From Nocardia brasiliensis (GTDB taxonomy: Bacteria > Actinomycetota > Actinomycetes > Mycobacteriales > Mycobacteriaceae): a DNA stretch of 64,000 nt. The stretch's first letter is position 1, and every line of letters begins with the position of its first letter. The DNA lies in contig NZ_CP046171.1 of the NCBI RefSeq assembly GCF_011801125.1, positions 5,146,001-5,210,000 of the forward strand. Direction: 5' to 3'. Position numbers and translations under genes: made by a program. Under the pieces are notes generated by a model that saw only the letters and a program-made list of their open reading frames with translations, did not search any database and was not told the origin of the DNA. Below are positions 62,611 to 64,000 of this stretch, one piece after another.

Positions 62611-62906
62611 CAGGTTCCGATGACGGCGTTCATGATGGTGCCCGCGCTGGTCGCGACGACGCCACCGATCATGGCTCCCGCCACCATCTTCGGCGACTCC
62701 AGCCCGCCACCGGTCCACTTCTCCCACGCGAATTTGCCGCCCGCGTAGGTGATTCCGCAGATTCCGGAGAGCAATACGAACCAGGTCAGGTAGCGCACCA
62801 GCTGCAAGATCTTCTCCGAGCCGGGAGGCGCCTCCGGGGTCGGGTTACCGACCTGCGCGAGGACGGTGCCGTACGTCTCCTGCACGGCGAGGAGAATCGT
62901 GCTCAT
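62610..62906 (-). CDS. Small two-helix membrane protein, VirB2/TrbC-like
   Basis: 98 residues. Helices at about 38-58 (LTWFVLLSGICGITYAGGKF) and 74-95 (GAMIGGVVATSAGTIMNAVIG) with a short acidic N-part. Two closely spaced helices separated by a basic loop are the VirB2/TrbC pilin layout; the N-terminal signal of true pilins is not obvious. It is coupled by TGATG to the next gene. Confidence 0.7.
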   Translation of the reverse strand: MSTILLAVQETYGTVLAQVGNPTPEAPPGSEKILQLVRYLTWFVLLSGICGITYAGGKFAWEKWTGGGLESPKMVAGAMIGGVVATSAGTIMNAVIGT

Positions 62907-62957
62907 CGGATACCTTTCTCGAAAGTAGTTGGGTCGTCGCCGATTCCATGCGTGAGG

Positions 62958-63626
62958 TCACTGATCGGGCGGTTTTCTGCCGCCCCGGTGCGCCGGATCG
63001 TCGAATTCGGCCTCCTCCAGTGCCGTGCGTGCCGCCGCGACGATGTCGGCGCCGAGCTCTCTGACATCGAGCGGAACCTCCTCCAGCGGGTCGATCCTGC
63101 GCTTCTTAGGTGGCAGTGGGTCACCCGGCGTCCAGACCGGCAACGCCTCCGGTTCTACCAGCGTCCACTCCTCATACCACGGGACCTGCCACAACTGGCC
63201 GGCCAGCGAACCGACCACGTCGCGGTAACGGCGGATCTCGGCGGGCAGCCTGCCCGGCCGGGCCGCGACGGTGATCAGCCCGAGCACCTCGCAGGAACCC
63301 GCGAAACCCGAATGATGTTGGCGCAGCAGGTCGTGCGCGCGGGTGAGCCCGGAGATGGTCTCCCTGGCCACCAGCACGACGAACGGGGACTCGCGATCGA
63401 AGACGCCCGGCCAGCGCCGGGCCGAATCCGCCGCTGGCGCAAGCACATGCGCGAGGCTGCTGGCCCCGGCGCCGCCGTGCACGCCGAGCAGCCAGACCAG
63501 TGGCGCACGGCCGACGCCCGGCACCGGGCGGTCCCAGATCGGGGCGCGGCGGGACTCCGGCGGGGCGACGACACCGACGGGCGCGGATTCGCTGTGCTGA
63601 CGTCGAAAACTCATGGCGGCGGTCAT
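62958..63626 (-). CDS. DUF6668-type protein of the transfer operon
   Basis: 222 residues. VWLLGVHGGAGASSLAHVLAP resembles a P-loop-like, MinD-type GGxGxSS motif without the Lys. SPFVVLVARETISGLTRAHDLLRQ and VLGLITVAARPGRLPAEIRRYRDVVG follow, giving the fold of a reduced ParA/MinD-like domain. The tail is charged (ADIVAAARTALEEAEFDDPAHRGG). ATG at 63626 overlaps the upstream stop (ATGA). It probably pairs with the ParA/MinD-type ATPase encoded just upstream. Confidence 0.7.
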   Translation of the reverse strand: MTAAMSFRRQHSESAPVGVVAPPESRRAPIWDRPVPGVGRAPLVWLLGVHGGAGASSLAHVLAPAADSARRWPGVFDRESPFVVLVARETISGLTRAHDLLRQHHSGFAGSCEVLGLITVAARPGRLPAEIRRYRDVVGSLAGQLWQVPWYEEWTLVEPEALPVWTPGDPLPPKKRRIDPLEEVPLDVRELGADIVAAARTALEEAEFDDPAHRGGRKPPDQ

Positions 63627-64000
63627 GATGCCACCCCGGCGAGCAAGCGCCCATAAGCCCGGCGCGTCTCGATGGCCAGCGAGGCGTGGCGGACCAGTTC
63701 GCCTCTGGCGAGGTGCGGGTCGTAGGGAATCTCGCGGATGTCGCGGACCCAGCCGGACAGGTGCTCACGCAAATGCTCGGCAACGCGCGACTCGGTGCCC
63801 GGATGCTGATGCGAGATGACGATGGTGGTGTCGCCGACGATGCCGCCGCCCTGCCCCTCCGCGGAGTCACCGAACTGGTCATCCAACCATTCCAAGGTGA
63901 CCCGAAGCCGGTTCGCGGCGTCCGCGCGCGCCGGAATGGCAAGCACCAGAGCGACATCGGCGTCATCGAGCAGCGGACGCAGCTGTCGCCCGGCAATCGG
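63623..64000 (-). CDS. ParA/MinD-type ATPase, C-terminal fragment at window edge
   Basis: The frame is open to the right edge; about 125 codons are visible. DADVALVLAIPARADAANRLRVTLEWLDDQFGD, TTIVISHQHPGT and the closing VRDIREIPYDPHLARGELVRHASLAIETRRAYGRLLAGVAS are typical of the end of ParA/MinD-like ATPases near ESX and transfer loci. The P-loop is outside the window. It should couple ATP use to positioning or substrate handling. Confidence 0.65.
   Translation of the reverse strand, partial: PIAGRQLRPLLDDADVALVLAIPARADAANRLRVTLEWLDDQFGDSAEGQGGGIVGDTTIVISHQHPGTESRVAEHLREHLSGWVRDIREIPYDPHLARGELVRHASLAIETRRAYGRLLAGVAS

Larger units (their letters stand above)
49703..64000. mobile_element. 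Type IV secretion / conjugation gene cluster, right end outside the window
   Basis: From 63.9 kb down to 50.3 kb all genes are on the minus strand with overlaps or short gaps. Among them are a VirD4/TraM-type coupling ATPase, a VirB4-type ATPase, a VirB6/TrbL-type channel protein, VirB8-like proteins and a cell-wall hydrolase. Together they form a complete-looking envelope-spanning DNA or protein transfer machine of the actinobacterial SCO6880 type. One short plus-strand gene ends the block at the left. No integrase, relaxase or att repeats are visible inside the window, so mobility is inferred. Confidence 0.7.

Overview
The window is high-GC DNA from an actinobacterium of the order Mycobacteriales, most likely a Nocardia-type organism. 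The core gene order (pepQ-efp-nusB, aroC-aroK-aroB, alaS-ruvX-mltG-aroE, rarA, aspS, a YpfJ-type metallopeptidase, a LexA-type radical SAM gene, hisS, a lipid-anchored-type cyclophilin) follows the Mycobacterium tuberculosis Rv2533c-Rv2582 region as I remember it. EspC-like type VII substrates, a KstR-type operator and an SCO6880-type conjugation locus also fit this group. No rRNA or tRNA gene was seen. The genus is an inference.

Region 1 (1-7.2 kb) is accessory. It holds a very large, left-truncated TIR / degenerate metallophosphoesterase / NACHT / pentapeptide-repeat protein, a divergent SLC13/ArsB-type permease, and a tightly coupled three-gene cassette: a two-helix membrane protein, a cysteine-dioxygenase-like cupin and an inositol-monophosphatase-like enzyme, joined by TGATG-type stop/start overlaps. 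The TIR-NACHT gene resembles bacterial immune STAND proteins. The cassette has no name I recognise and is the best candidate for an undescribed system.

Region 2 (7.5-21.8 kb) is the translation and shikimate core: pepQ-efp-nusB-yciI on the minus strand, then a prepilin-peptidase-like gene and aroC-aroK-aroB on the plus strand. AroK is extraordinary: a normal 175-residue shikimate kinase continues in frame into a repeat-built tail of about 600 residues. No aroQ follows aroB. Instead there are 1.4 kb of tandem repeats and hairpins, then a B-4DMT-type membrane protein and a 245-bp tandem duplication of the 3' end of aroE. The overlapping unit alaS-ruvX-mltG-aroE follows.

Region 3 (24.7-49.3 kb) mixes conserved housekeeping genes (rarA, aspS, korAB, mdh, hisS, cyclophilin) with secreted, membrane and ESX-linked proteins. 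Two clear operators stand out: a perfect KstR-type site before an extended SDR gene, and a near-perfect actinobacterial SOS box before the radical SAM repair-type gene. Several perfect-stem terminators and a family of hairpins with a conserved loop (copies at 16.6, 17.0 and 36.0 kb) lie between genes.

Region 4 (49.7 kb to the right edge) is one long minus-strand operon for a type IV secretion/conjugation-like machine. It has a VirD4/TraM-type coupling ATPase, a VirB4-type ATPase, an SCO6880-type membrane protein, a VirB6/TrbL-type channel protein, three proteins with VirB8/NTF2-like features, small pilin-like membrane proteins, a three-domain cell-wall hydrolase with an inactivated NlpC/P60 domain, DUF4913 and DUF6668-type proteins, and a MinD/ParA-type fragment cut by the edge. 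It appears to be inserted next to the cyclophilin gene, where relA sits in M. tuberculosis.
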